Source of the DNA: Methylotuvimicrobium alcaliphilum 20Z
GTDB taxonomy: Bacteria > Pseudomonadota > Gammaproteobacteria > Methylococcales > Methylomonadaceae
Reading direction: 5' to 3'
NCBI RefSeq assembly: GCF_000968535.2
Contig: NC_016112.1
Location: 2,170,001 to 2,234,000 of the forward strand
Length of the DNA stretch: 64,000 nt
The stretch's first letter is position 1; every line of letters begins with the position of its first letter. The translations under genes were made by a program, and so were the position numbers. This document shows, piece by piece, positions 17,116 to 26,768 of this stretch. Below the pieces are notes generated by a model. It had not been told where the DNA came from and ran no database searches. It saw only the letters and a list, made by a program, of their open reading frames with translations.

Positions 17116-19698
17116 ATGAGATTACGATTATCTCTTGCCGATTTAGGCCAATCCGTTTCGCTGATTATACCGGTTGGACTCCTCTATTTTGTATTTGGAC
17201 TACTCGGCCTCGAATTGGCTCTACCTCCCAGTACAGCAAGCGCGGTTTGGCCTTCCGCAGGCATTGCGCTAGGATTGCTTTTACTTTTAGGTTACCGGGT
17301 TTGGCCAGGAATCTTTATCGGCAATTTTTTTATTTCCGCTCAGACATTCGGTTTCGACGACAATATGTTGGCCGTTTCCTTAATCTCGGCAAGCGGCGCT
17401 TCGGTTAGCGCTTTAACCGGTCGTTATTTAATCGGTCGTATTGTCGGGTTTCCCAGCGTTTTGCTGGAAGATAAGCATATCATTCTTTTTTTGTTATTCG
17501 GTGGGCCGGTTAGCTGTTCGATTCCTGCAACATTGGATGTTGCAGCGCTCACGCTGAGCGGAGTCCTCGGGCCTTCGGAAATCCCCATCAATTGGTTTAT
17601 CAAATGGGTTGGAGACAGTATCGGCGTTTTTGTGTTTACGCCATTGCTACTGATTGTTTTTGCCAACCCTAAGTCGGTTTGGCGTAAACGCTTTTTTCCT
17701 GTCGGAATTCCTTTATTGTTAAGTTTTATGCTGATTATCGGTTTTTTCTTTTATGTGCAAAAACTCGATCGTAAACAGCACGATCTAGATTTCGAAAATC
17801 AATCGCTAATGTTAGCCGAGGCGCTTAAGCATCGAATCAAGCAGCATCAGCATATTGTTTATGCAACCGGCAATCTTTTTATCGGCGACAATGCTGTTGG
17901 GCCTAATGATTTTAAATTGGCGGCTCGGCATGGTTTTGATGAATTTCCTGAAATACAATCGATCAGCTGGCAGCGTTACCGCATAAAAGAGAAGACACGC
18001 TTAAAATTGCTTCCAGTCTATAGCGAGCATCGAGATGAGTCAATTTCGGTGGCGCTCGAATTATCGGAACGGCGGCTTGATCAATTTGCTCGTGTTCAAA
18101 GTTCCGATTCATTGGTAAAAGCAATTATTGAACCCGCTAAGGGACATATTCATTTCCTGTTACCGATTTATCGGTCAAAGAAGGAATCCCCGCAAACTCC
18201 TATAGGCATCTTAGCAAGTACGGTTTCTACCGAAAGCATGATTCGACAGACATTTAAGGGGCTTAATACAAAAGGCGTTTACCTTGCGATTACCGGTTCC
18301 GATTCCGAATCCGGTTATAGCATTATTTATAGCAATACCAAGGATCATTTGCATAATAATTTTCGTAAATATTCGTTGTTATTAGGCAATCAAGAATGGC
18401 AGTTTTATTTTTATCAAGACCATAGCTCGATTTACGCCCATTTTCATTGGCCGATGTGGTGGTTTTTGATAAGCGGTCTGTTATTTACCAGTTTGCTTGG
18501 TGCCGGGTTGTTAATGCTAACCGGTCGGCATGTCAAAACAGAATTGGTCGTCAGTGAAAGGACTGCGGAATTGTTGAGTGCCAAACAGGCGGCTGAAACC
18601 GCTAATGAAGCGAAGAATCAGTTTTTGGCAAAAATTAGTCATGAGCTGCGCACGCCGTTGAACGGTATCATGGGTTTCGCACAATTATTGCAAAAATCGC
18701 CGGAAATTCCTGAAGCACAAAAACAGCAAGTCAATATCATTAGTCATTGTAGCGAAGATTTATTAACGCTGATTAACGACATTCTCGATATTGCCGCAAT
18801 TGAAAGTAATAAAACTAAGTTTGTAATAGAGCGTTTCGATTTTGTAAGTCTTATTAATGACATTGTCGAGTTGTTTAGGTTAAAGGCCGCTGAAAAACAA
18901 TTAGCGTTTGTTCATAATCAACATAATTTGCCGCAATTTCTTCATGGCGATCAAAAACGCTTGCGTCAAATAATTGCTAATTTATTGGATAACGCAATTA
19001 AATACACCGATCGCGGACGCGTTACATTAACGACGGATTATCAAAACGACCAGTTGATTATTACGGTAGCGGATACCGGATGCGGCATAGCTAACGAGCA
19101 TCTCAACTTGATTTTTTCCCCTTTTATTCAATTAAGAGGAAAGGGGCTTTACAAGGAAGGTATTGGCATTGGTTTGGCTATATGCAAGGAGTTGATTAAG
19201 CTCATGCAAGGCAGTATTTCGGTGCAAAGCGAGCAGGGGAGCGGCAGTGTTTTTACAGTGAATTTACCGCTGAAAACCGATTCTACAAAAGCCTCTAAAA
19301 CTTCCGGTTTAGTTATTCCTTACAATAAGCATTTCGGTAAATTACAGATTTTAATTGCGGATGATAATGAAATTAATTTAATACTGCTGAAACAGTTACT
19401 GTTGAAGCAAGATTGTGCAGTCGACTGCGTTGACAACGGAGTCGACGCCTTGAATATGATTCACAAATATCATTACAAAGTTGCTTTTATTGATCTGAAT
19501 ATGCCTGTTATGAACGGAATCGAACTGGTAAGATTGCTCAGACAAGAAAACAATGATATTCAACTGATCGCAATTAGTGCCTATGCCGATCGACGGACAA
19601 TCAGAGAAGCACTCGATGCCGGTTTCGATCATTATCTAACGAAGCCTATCGATACCAAACAATTAAACCAACTAATCCACTTTTTCGATTATGACTAG
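17116..19698 (+). CDS. MASE1-CHASE hybrid sensor histidine kinase
   Basis: The 860-residue protein starts with a MASE1 membrane sensor of about eight helices (residues 10-220, with STASAVWPSAGIALG). A periplasmic CHASE domain follows (about 240-430) and then another membrane helix near 445-470. The kinase core has the H-box ISHELRTPLNG with His509, an N-box NLLDNAIKYT and G-boxes ADTGCGIA and GIGIGLAIC. A C-terminal receiver domain (about 745-858) has Asp793 as phosphoacceptor in FIDLNMPVMNG. All catalytic residues are present, so it should be an active hybrid kinase with its output protein elsewhere. Its 3' end overlaps the cytochrome gene by 8 bp. Confidence 0.93.
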   Translation: MRLRLSLADLGQSVSLIIPVGLLYFVFGLLGLELALPPSTASAVWPSAGIALGLLLLLGYRVWPGIFIGNFFISAQTFGFDDNMLAVSLISASGASVSALTGRYLIGRIVGFPSVLLEDKHIILFLLFGGPVSCSIPATLDVAALTLSGVLGPSEIPINWFIKWVGDSIGVFVFTPLLLIVFANPKSVWRKRFFPVGIPLLLSFMLIIGFFFYVQKLDRKQHDLDFENQSLMLAEALKHRIKQHQHIVYATGNLFIGDNAVGPNDFKLAARHGFDEFPEIQSISWQRYRIKEKTRLKLLPVYSEHRDESISVALELSERRLDQFARVQSSDSLVKAIIEPAKGHIHFLLPIYRSKKESPQTPIGILASTVSTESMIRQTFKGLNTKGVYLAITGSDSESGYSIIYSNTKDHLHNNFRKYSLLLGNQEWQFYFYQDHSSIYAHFHWPMWWFLISGLLFTSLLGAGLLMLTGRHVKTELVVSERTAELLSAKQAAETANEAKNQFLAKISHELRTPLNGIMGFAQLLQKSPEIPEAQKQQVNIISHCSEDLLTLINDILDIAAIESNKTKFVIERFDFVSLINDIVELFRLKAAEKQLAFVHNQHNLPQFLHGDQKRLRQIIANLLDNAIKYTDRGRVTLTTDYQNDQLIITVADTGCGIANEHLNLIFSPFIQLRGKGLYKEGIGIGLAICKELIKLMQGSISVQSEQGSGSVFTVNLPLKTDSTKASKTSGLVIPYNKHFGKLQILIADDNEINLILLKQLLLKQDCAVDCVDNGVDALNMIHKYHYKVAFIDLNMPVMNGIELVRLLRQENNDIQLIAISAYADRRTIREALDAGFDHYLTKPIDTKQLNQLIHFFDYD

Positions 19699-20485
19699 AT
19701 TAAAGTTTTTTTTATTTTTACTGATCGCAATTTTTAAGTCGCATTCCGTATCTGCGGAGGGGTGGCCGACAATTGAGCTCTCCGGTATCGATCTGACTAC
19801 GGTAAAACGCATTCAAATCAAGGAAGATCCGGTTTATAAAACTTCTAAAGAATACGAAGCGATTCCATTAGCGCAAGTTTTGAGTCGTTTTCCTGAAGCC
19901 GATCGAGCAGCTAAGGATAGGGTAGTCGTGTTTACTGCCAAAGATGGATACAGCGTTTCTATGGCGTTGGCGGACGCAATGTCGGAGCATGGCTATATTG
20001 CGTTTCGCGATACCGAAGCGCCTTCGGGGCAAAAATGGCTGACTTTCAAATTCGGCAAAGAAACCATAACGCCGGCGCCGTTTTATTTAGTTTGGCCTAA
20101 GCAAGGGCTAGACAAATGGCGCTATCCATGGCCATTCCAATTGGCATCGATTTCGCTGCAACCGGCATCAACTTATTTCGGTGCAGCGGCCCCGGCCAAA
20201 ATAACAGATGATATTCGTACCGGGTTCAATTTGTTTTCGACTTATTGCATTCGTTGCCATTCGGTTAATTTGTCCGGCGGTCAAGTCGGGCCGGAGCTCA
20301 ATGTTCCGAAAAACATTACCGAATATTTTATCGAGGCGGAGTTGGCCGGTTTTATTCTTAATGCGCCTGCTTACCGGTCGGGTACTAAAATGCCGTCTTT
20401 TGAAAAGATTCTTGATCGGCAACAAGCAAAGGCGATCGTTACTTATCTAAAACAAATGAAAAATGAAAAAGCCGGTACAAAATGA
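19691..20485 (+). CDS. Periplasmic cytochrome c with N-terminal oxidoreductase-like domain
   Basis: The 264-residue protein has a signal peptide ending near VSAEG. The N-terminal 150 residues (IELSGIDLTTVKRIQIKEDP, VVVFTAKDGYSVSMALADAM) look like a molybdopterin-oxidoreductase-type beta domain without an evident catalytic cysteine. The C-terminal part holds one haem-binding motif CIRCH (about residues 185-189) and a plausible Met ligand in GTKMPSFEKI. It is thus a single-haem c-type cytochrome. The ATG lies inside the end of the histidine kinase gene, so the two are translationally coupled. A sensing or redox partnership is possible but unproven. Confidence 0.8.
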   Translation: MTRLKFFLFLLIAIFKSHSVSAEGWPTIELSGIDLTTVKRIQIKEDPVYKTSKEYEAIPLAQVLSRFPEADRAAKDRVVVFTAKDGYSVSMALADAMSEHGYIAFRDTEAPSGQKWLTFKFGKETITPAPFYLVWPKQGLDKWRYPWPFQLASISLQPASTYFGAAAPAKITDDIRTGFNLFSTYCIRCHSVNLSGGQVGPELNVPKNITEYFIEAELAGFILNAPAYRSGTKMPSFEKILDRQQAKAIVTYLKQMKNEKAGTK

Positions 20486-20560
20486 GTCACAACCAAGTCT
20501 ATTCACCATGAGATTCATGGTAAAAAATCGTAATTATTCAGCATAAGTCATGTATGAGAA

Positions 20561-20660
20561 GGTGTCAGGCATTGATTTATAAGGCTGTCTGCAACAGGAC
20601 GTTGCAGTCAGAGCTTACAGGGATGTATTCACGCGTCCTTAGAAATCAATGCCTGACACC
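20561..20660 (-). repeat. 100-bp hairpin with 18-bp perfect arms around a family A core
   Basis: GGTGTCAGGCATTGATTT (20561-20578) and its perfect complement (20643-20660) enclose a short degenerate family A core containing GGATGTATTCACGCGTCC. An inner palindrome pairs GCAACAGGACGTTGC. It lies downstream of the cytochrome gene. Confidence 0.8.
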
Positions 20661-20714
20661 AACCTACCGCATGCGCTGAATAGTTACAAAAAATCATTGA
20701 TTATGGTTTATACC

Positions 20715-20955
20715 TTTCGCACTTCAAAATTCGGCAGTGCCTGAGGAGGCGCCTGGGTGTCCGGTCGATTAGTGCTCCTCGGCAATTGCTCCTGCATTGC
20801 CCTAATACACGCCATCCATGGCGTAATGCAAAATCGACATTCACGCCATCCATGGCGCTCCGCAAAGGCTTTGCCAGCATGGAGCTGGCATAGAGCCTAC
20901 ATGGACGTATTCACGGCGTCCTTTGACGGGCATCCCGGCGCCGAATGTATGCCCT
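20715..20955 (-). repeat. Family A repeat
   Basis: This reverse-orientation copy runs from TATACCTTTCGCACTTC through CCATCCATGGCG palindromes to GGACGTATTCACGGCGTCC and GACGGGCATCCCGGCGCCG. With the hairpin at 20561 it accounts for most of the 520-bp gap before the GGDEF-EAL gene. An open frame across it is an artefact of the repeat. Confidence 0.8.
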
Positions 20956-21005
20956 ATTTATCAAAGCATCTAGTAAAAAACGCGTATTTCTTGCCGAATT
21001 TTTTA

Positions 21006-24000
21006 TCATATTACTTGCGGAGATTGTTCCGACAAGAGTTCGGCAAATTGGTCTGCCGTTACCGGATGACTAAAATAGTAGCCTTGGAACCCGGTACAGC
21101 CTTTACTCTTCAGAAATGCCAATTGCTCGGCCGTTTCCACACCTTCGGCAATCATCGTCAAGCCTAAATGTTTAGCCATGTCGATCATTGTTTCGACGAT
21201 GATCGCATCGTTCGGGTCGGTTGAAATGTCGCGAACAAAACTTTTGTCTATCTTCAATTGATTCAACGGAAGTTGTTTTAAGTATGCAAGCGAGGAATAA
21301 CCGGTGCCGAAGTCGTCGATCGAAATCGATAGGCCCAGCGCTTTCAAGGCTTTCATTTTTTCAATGGTATCTTCGATATTATCGATAACAACGTGTTCTG
21401 TTAATTCTATCTCTAAACAATCGGGCGTAATGCCGCTAACCTTCAGAGAATGTTCTATTTGATCGACAAAGTTGCTTTGTCTGAATTGATTCGAACTTAC
21501 ATTGATTGCAATACGCGGCACAATTAAACCATTTTGTTGCCATGATTGGATTTGCAGGCACGCCTCCATGATTACCCAGCGCCCTAACTGTAAAATCAAG
21601 CGAGATTCTTCGGCAATTTTGATGAACTCAACGGGTGGGATCAGGCCTTTTTGGGGATGTTGCCATCTAATTAAAGCTTCGGCTCCTATAATCTCGTTTT
21701 TGGCGCCAAACTGCGCTTGGTAATTTAAAACGAAATGACCTTGATCGATCGCTTCTCGAAGCTCGTTTTCCATTTTAATGCGCAGATCGGCAGCTTCTTG
21801 CATGCTCGGATGAAAAAAGCTGATGCTATTACGGCCGGAAGCTTTAGATCGATACATCGCCGTATCGGCTTGTTGCAGAATCCGGTCGGGATTATCGTCA
21901 TTATCCGGAAATAAGGTAATACCCATACTGGGCGAGAGTTGATGTTGGAATGCATTAAGTAGAAACGGTTCGTTGATTTTAGCATTAATTTTTTCTGCGA
22001 CCGTTAGTGCGTGATCGGCGGCTTCCGATAGGTTTTTGGCATTACAATTAATAAGTACGATAAACTCGTCGCCGCCTAATCGGGCAGCAGTATCTTCATC
22101 TCGTACGACCGATTGCAAGCGATTGGCTACTTGAATGAGTAATTCGTCGCCGACATGGTGGCCTAGCGAGTCATTCAGAAATTTAAAATGATCCAGATCC
22201 ATGAATATCACGGCGCCGAAATGGCCATGTCGTTTGGCGATAGCAATTTCTTTTTCGAGACGATTGATTAACAAGCGTCGATTGGGCAAGTTGGTTAAGG
22301 GATCGTAGAAAGCCAGATTGTGTATGCGTGATTCATTTTCTTTTTTTTCTGTGATATCTGAAAAAATTGACACAAAATGGGTGATTTCGCCGGCTTCGTT
22401 TTTAACGGCGGTAACGGTCTGCCATTCCGGATAGACTTCTCCATTCTTTCGCCGATTCCAGATCTCGCCTTCATACTGTCCTTGACTAGCTAATTGCTTC
22501 CAAAATTCATCGAAACAATCACGATTATGATGTATGGAGCTTAAAACCGAGGGAATTTTACCAATCACTTCCTCGCTGGAATAACCGGTGATTTCAGTGT
22601 GAGCGTTATTGACCCTTAAAATCCTGCCTTTTTTATCGGTAATCATAATCCCTTCTTGGGTTTCGAAGGCTGTTGCTGCCAAGCGTAATTGCTCTTCGCT
22701 AAGTCGTAGTTTTCGATTGCTTTGATTAAGATCATGCGTGCGCTTTTCTACTTCGACTAGGATTAACTCGGTTTGTCCGGTGACAATCAAAAAACCGATA
22801 CCCATTAAACTGGTCAGCAACATACCGCCGGCCAAAATACCCCAAACCGGCCAGGAATAATAATTTCCAAGAAAACCTAAATCTGGCGAAACTTGAATGA
22901 ACCAGGATTGCCCGCCGATATTGAGCGGTTTTAACGTGGTGATGGCAAACGGATCCGGTATGGCGCGCTTAGGCTCTAACGGAAACAACCATTGTTGTTC
23001 TCCATCGGATGTTTTTTGGAAAAGCCTAATGTCGATATATTCAATACTTTTTCGAACTAAGGCATCGTCAATAAACCGCTCAATATCGAAAGCCTCGATA
23101 ATATAGCCCTTCAAGGTCTGTTCGGTCTCGAAAAAAGGCGTATAGATAAAAAACTGCCTGGAACTGTTTCCAAATGCCAATATTTTAGAGCTTCGATCGG
23201 TTGTTGCTTGAGGCTCCAGTGCAAACACGATCTCTTGGTGGCGTTTTTCCGAGATAGGATGGAAGTCATCGAAATATTTTTTAGCCGAATACTTGATCGT
23301 CCATGCCGTTTTATCTTGACTTGCTTTCGAAGCCTCTAACCATTCAATATAAGGAACGCCTGGGTAGGTGTTGAAAACCCAGTCCGAAAAAATTTGTAAC
23401 GATTGATAGTCAATCGTATCGTTCGAACCGATTAATGAGTGGTAAAGCGACAAGGTATTTGCATGTGCCTTGTAATTGTCTTCTAAAGCGTATTGTATCG
23501 TTTCCGCCTTGTTTTCGATGATTTCCTGTAGGCGTAAGCCTTCTCGTTGATGAGCCAATAAGTAAGAAATTGCGACTAAGGCTAAACCTACTATCAAGGC
23601 GGTGCATAACGGTAACCAGCGTTTCGTGCGGCTTTGTAAGGAAGGTTCAAAAATAGTCAAGAACAAAGGTGTGAAAACCACGATACCTATGCAATCTCCG
23701 AGCCACCAGGTCAAGAATCCGAATCCGAAATCCGATTCGACGATGACACCGGTTTCAACCAATGCATAAACGCTTAATAAGGCCGGTATCAATGTGGCGA
23801 CCGGACCGGATAAGAGAAAAAACAGCATGATTTCTTTGGCTGAAATCAAAGGGTTCGGGTAGCCTACGATTTTTTTTACCAAGACGGCTCCGGTCCAAGC
23901 CCTGAGTACACTGTTGACCGGTGAGCTGAGAAAAATTAAGAGTTGGCGGGGTGATTGCCATAAGGTCATGAAATCGTAGACTTCATAATGGATGGCTAAT

Positions 24001-24200
24001 TCAGCCAAAAAAATAGCCGGTAATACTTTGTTTCCCCAGAGCAACGTTGCCGCGAAGCCGATACCGGCCGGCGGCCAGATTGCTGTTGCGTAACTGGGCG
24101 GCAAGGATAGCGGTAATGCTAATTGTCCCGCAAAATAAAACAGTAAAGCCGTTAATGCAATCCGACTTAAAGTCGAGTTAACGGAGGTTCTATAATTCAA
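21006..24200 (-). CDS. MASE1-CHASE-PAS-GGDEF-EAL c-di-GMP turnover protein
   Basis: The 1064-residue protein starts with a MASE1 membrane sensor (about 10-210), then a periplasmic CHASE-type domain (about 220-440) and a membrane helix near 450-475. A PAS/PAC domain follows (about 505-620, ITDKKGRILRVNNAHTEITG). The GGDEF domain has an intact RLGGDEF and an RxxD inhibitory site (RDED) five residues before it. The EAL domain has EALIRWQHP, IDDFGTGYSS and AEGVETAEQ. Both catalytic domains look functional, so it may make or degrade c-di-GMP according to its input. It shares the MASE1-CHASE input architecture with the histidine kinase at 17116 and converges on it. Confidence 0.93.
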   Translation of the reverse strand: MNYRTSVNSTLSRIALTALLFYFAGQLALPLSLPPSYATAIWPPAGIGFAATLLWGNKVLPAIFLAELAIHYEVYDFMTLWQSPRQLLIFLSSPVNSVLRAWTGAVLVKKIVGYPNPLISAKEIMLFFLLSGPVATLIPALLSVYALVETGVIVESDFGFGFLTWWLGDCIGIVVFTPLFLTIFEPSLQSRTKRWLPLCTALIVGLALVAISYLLAHQREGLRLQEIIENKAETIQYALEDNYKAHANTLSLYHSLIGSNDTIDYQSLQIFSDWVFNTYPGVPYIEWLEASKASQDKTAWTIKYSAKKYFDDFHPISEKRHQEIVFALEPQATTDRSSKILAFGNSSRQFFIYTPFFETEQTLKGYIIEAFDIERFIDDALVRKSIEYIDIRLFQKTSDGEQQWLFPLEPKRAIPDPFAITTLKPLNIGGQSWFIQVSPDLGFLGNYYSWPVWGILAGGMLLTSLMGIGFLIVTGQTELILVEVEKRTHDLNQSNRKLRLSEEQLRLAATAFETQEGIMITDKKGRILRVNNAHTEITGYSSEEVIGKIPSVLSSIHHNRDCFDEFWKQLASQGQYEGEIWNRRKNGEVYPEWQTVTAVKNEAGEITHFVSIFSDITEKKENESRIHNLAFYDPLTNLPNRRLLINRLEKEIAIAKRHGHFGAVIFMDLDHFKFLNDSLGHHVGDELLIQVANRLQSVVRDEDTAARLGGDEFIVLINCNAKNLSEAADHALTVAEKINAKINEPFLLNAFQHQLSPSMGITLFPDNDDNPDRILQQADTAMYRSKASGRNSISFFHPSMQEAADLRIKMENELREAIDQGHFVLNYQAQFGAKNEIIGAEALIRWQHPQKGLIPPVEFIKIAEESRLILQLGRWVIMEACLQIQSWQQNGLIVPRIAINVSSNQFRQSNFVDQIEHSLKVSGITPDCLEIELTEHVVIDNIEDTIEKMKALKALGLSISIDDFGTGYSSLAYLKQLPLNQLKIDKSFVRDISTDPNDAIIVETMIDMAKHLGLTMIAEGVETAEQLAFLKSKGCTGFQGYYFSHPVTADQFAELLSEQSPQVI

Positions 24201-24346
24201 GGTGAGTTGTCCTTCGCTTTAGTGTTATTCGATCACCGGTAAACAATCCATGCGGAATGATATCAGAAAACCGGATGTCGATGATGTGATGACTTTGGCG
24301 GTGTTTAATCGGTAGAATAAGCATTTTAACATTTTAACCATAGACA

Positions 24347-26056
24347 ATGCGCACCTCTCAATTTCCTCTCAATACTGTCAAAGAAACGCCTTCGGATGCC
24401 GAAATCGCCAGTCATAAACTCATGATTCGTGCGGGCTTAATTCGCAAATTAGCCGCCGGTCTTTATACCTGGTTACCGCTAGGGCTTAGGGTCATGCGGA
24501 AAGTCGAAAAGATTACCCGCGAGGAGATGGAAAAAGCCGGTGCACTAGAAGTTTTGATGCCGGCCCTGCAACCCGCCGAGTTGTGGCAGGAGACGGGGCG
24601 CTGGGAACAGTATGGACCCGAACTGGCTCGCTTACAAGACCGTCACCAACGCGACTTTTGTTTGGGACCCACGCATGAGGAAATCATTACCGATTTAGCC
24701 AGGCATGAGATTAAAAGTTATAAGCAGTTGCCGATCATCTATTATCAAATCCAAACCAAATTCCGCGACGAAATTCGTCCTCGATTCGGCGTGATGCGTT
24801 CTCGGGAATTCGTTATGAAGGACGCTTATTCTTTTCATCTCGATCAAGAATCCCTTCAAGAAACCTATCAAGTCATGTATCAGGCCTACAGCAATATCTT
24901 CAACCGCTTCGGTTTGCAATATAGGGCTGTGATCGCCGATTCAGGATCGATCGGCGGCGCGGTATCGCACGAATTTCATGTATTGGCCGAATCCGGAGAG
25001 GATGCGATTGCCTTTTCGACGAAAAGCGATTATGCCGCAAACATCGAAAAAGCCGAGGCGTTAATGCCCGAAGGCGACAGGGGGTCGGCTACCGAATCGC
25101 TCAATCTAGTGGACACTCCGGATCAACATTCGATCGACGAAGTCAGTGCTTTTTTCGGGATTGCCAAATCTAGTTGCCTAAAAACCTTGATCGTCAAAGG
25201 CGAAGAAGACGAGTTAGTCGCTTTGTTATTACGAGGCGATCATGAATTGAATGCGATCAAGGCCGAAAAAATTTCCGGTATCGCAGCTCCGTTGCAATTA
25301 GCCGACGAAGAGCAAGTGCTGTCCGCTTGCAATGCAAAACCCGGCTCGGTCGGTCCTTTCGGTCTGAAAATTAAAATCATTGCGGATCGTAGTGTCGTAT
25401 TGATGTCCGATTTTGTATGCGGAGCCAATCAAGACGACAAGCATTACCGTGGCGTAAATTGGCAGCGGGATATTCCTTTGCCCGATCAAATCGAGGACTT
25501 ACGCCTCGTGGTCGAAGGCGATCCGAGTCCGGACGGGGAGGGCACGATTACTATTGCTCGAGGTATCGAGGTAGGTCATATTTTTCAACTGGGTACGAAA
25601 TACAGTTCAGCGATGAAAGCCGACATCATTAATGAAGGCGGTAAGAATCAGACAATGATCATGGGTTGTTACGGCATCGGCATTTCGCGCATTGTTGCGG
25701 CGGCGATCGAGCAGAACCACGATGACAACGGCATTATCTGGCCGGCTCAATTGGCGCCTTTCCAAGTGGCTTTGTGCCCGATGAATATGCATAAGTCGGA
25801 ACGTTTGCGCGTTGCTGCCGAAAAACTGTATCGAGAACTACTTGATGCCGGAATCGAGGTGTTATTCGATGATCGAAAAGTCCGAGCCGGATTCATGTTT
25901 TCCGATATGGAATTGATCGGTATTCCGCATCGTGTCGTAATCGGCGATCGCAGTCTCGATTCCGGCATGATCGAATACCGGGCTCGAACCGCTAATGAAA
26001 GCCTAGAATTGCCGATGGCGGAATTAATACCTTTTTTGTTGCAACAATTGAGTTGA
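24347..26056 (+). CDS. proS: Prolyl-tRNA synthetase
   Basis: The 569-residue protein has the size and order of bacterial-type class II ProRS. Class II motif 1 and the [11 protein letters not shown] region are followed by [49 protein letters not shown] is motif 2, an editing (INS) domain spans about residues 225-400, and [17 protein letters not shown] is motif 3. A C-terminal anticodon-binding domain follows. It charges tRNA-Pro with proline. A hairpin that begins within the last base of the stop codon probably ends the transcript. The gene diverges from the GGDEF-EAL gene. Confidence 0.97.
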   Translation: MRTSQFPLNTVKETPSDAEIASHKLMIRAGLIRKLAAGLYTWLPLGLRVMRKVEKITREEMEKAGALEVLMPALQPAELWQETGRWEQYGPELARLQDRHQRDFCLGPTHEEIITDLARHEIKSYKQLPIIYYQIQTKFRDEIRPRFGVMRSREFVMKDAYSFHLDQESLQETYQVMYQAYSNIFNRFGLQYRAVIADSGSIGGAVSHEFHVLAESGEDAIAFSTKSDYAANIEKAEALMPEGDRGSATESLNLVDTPDQHSIDEVSAFFGIAKSSCLKTLIVKGEEDELVALLLRGDHELNAIKAEKISGIAAPLQLADEEQVLSACNAKPGSVGPFGLKIKIIADRSVVLMSDFVCGANQDDKHYRGVNWQRDIPLPDQIEDLRLVVEGDPSPDGEGTITIARGIEVGHIFQLGTKYSSAMKADIINEGGKNQTMIMGCYGIGISRIVAAAIEQNHDDNGIIWPAQLAPFQVALCPMNMHKSERLRVAAEKLYRELLDAGIEVLFDDRKVRAGFMFSDMELIGIPHRVVIGDRSLDSGMIEYRARTANESLELPMAELIPFLLQQLS

Positions 26057-26079
26057 TCATCGCTACGAATAGCGGTGAT
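26056..26079 (+). terminator. Hairpin at the end of proS
   Basis: ATCATCGCTA (26056-26065) pairs with TAGCGGTGAT (26070-26079) through one G-T wobble, with a CGAA tetraloop. The following TCTAAAATT is only weakly T-rich, so termination may be partial. Confidence 0.5.
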
Positions 26080-26328
26080 TCTAAAATTGAGCATTTTCGC
26101 TGTATTTTGAGAATGCGGTGTGCTTGCTGCCGAAATTTTCGTCCAGTACTCCCCAATTAGGAATTGCAGCTACGATAGTCGCTTGTAAGCAACAATGATC
26201 GAAATGTGAATTGATTAACATAAATTAAACGTTTTGGTAAATATCGCATCCAAAGTGTGAATTCGTCACAAAAAAACAGCATGGACTCAGGTTAGTCTGT
26301 GCTCAACATTTTTTAAGGATGAGTTCAA

Positions 26329-26517
26329 ATGAAATTTTTACCAAGACCGATCATTTGCGAACGCTGTGGCGATGAGATTTTACCATCGGAACAAAGCCGG
26401 CCCGACGATAGAATTTGTCCTTGGTGCCGGCATATGATGATGGAGGCAAGCGAAATTTATCAAAAAACCAAAAGAAAGCGTTCTCCCCATTTAATCTTGC
26501 TTAATCATCGCAACTGA
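26329..26517 (+). CDS. Small putative zinc-ribbon protein
   Basis: I do not recognise this 62-residue protein. It has two CxxC pairs, CERC at residues 9-12 and CPWC at 32-35, spaced as in small zinc ribbons, and a basic C-terminus (KTKRKRSPH). An AAGGATGAG ribosome site lies just before the ATG. The gap of 272 bp upstream and 251 bp downstream suggests it is transcribed alone. It may bind nucleic acid or protein through a structural zinc. Confidence 0.6.
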   Translation: MKFLPRPIICERCGDEILPSEQSRPDDRICPWCRHMMMEASEIYQKTKRKRSPHLILLNHRN

Positions 26518-26679
26518 GTCTGTTATAAAGTTGTCTTGTGGACTCTTATTGGTCCAGTACCTTCCTTAGAAGGATTCATTTACGAGTAGCATTGGAATAT
26601 TAATGCAGGCCTCAATCCGCTGTATCAATGCTATATCTCCTTCATTCTTGGCTTTTTCGATGCCGGAGTCTTTCGAAAA

Positions 26680-26708
26680 TTGACAGATATCCTTTTTCTG
26701 CTTTAGAG
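26680..26708 (+). promoter_or_regulatory. Possible sigma-70 promoter of hps-phi
   Basis: TTGACA (26680-26685) is a consensus -35 hexamer. With a 17-bp spacer it is followed by TTAGAG (26703-26708), a poor -10. Transcription would start about 50 bp before the hps-phi start codon. An AT-rich alternative -10 lies nearer the gene. Confidence 0.35.
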
Positions 26709-26768
26709 TGCCGCTCTGACCGAATGCTATTGTGTGATAAATAATATAACTAATCAGGAGCGCATAAA

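Noticed and set aside
20505-20521. Terminator after the cytochrome gene (ACCATGA/TCATGGT)
   Set aside because: The stem is followed by an A-run, not a T-run, on the plus strand, so it does not fit a terminator for that gene.
20757-21167. 136-residue plus-strand frame
   Set aside because: It runs through a family A repeat and into the antisense of the GGDEF-EAL gene.
26256-26270. CRP-like site TGTGA-N5-TCACA
   Set aside because: The spacer is 5 bp and not the 6 bp of a CRP site, and no supporting promoter was found.
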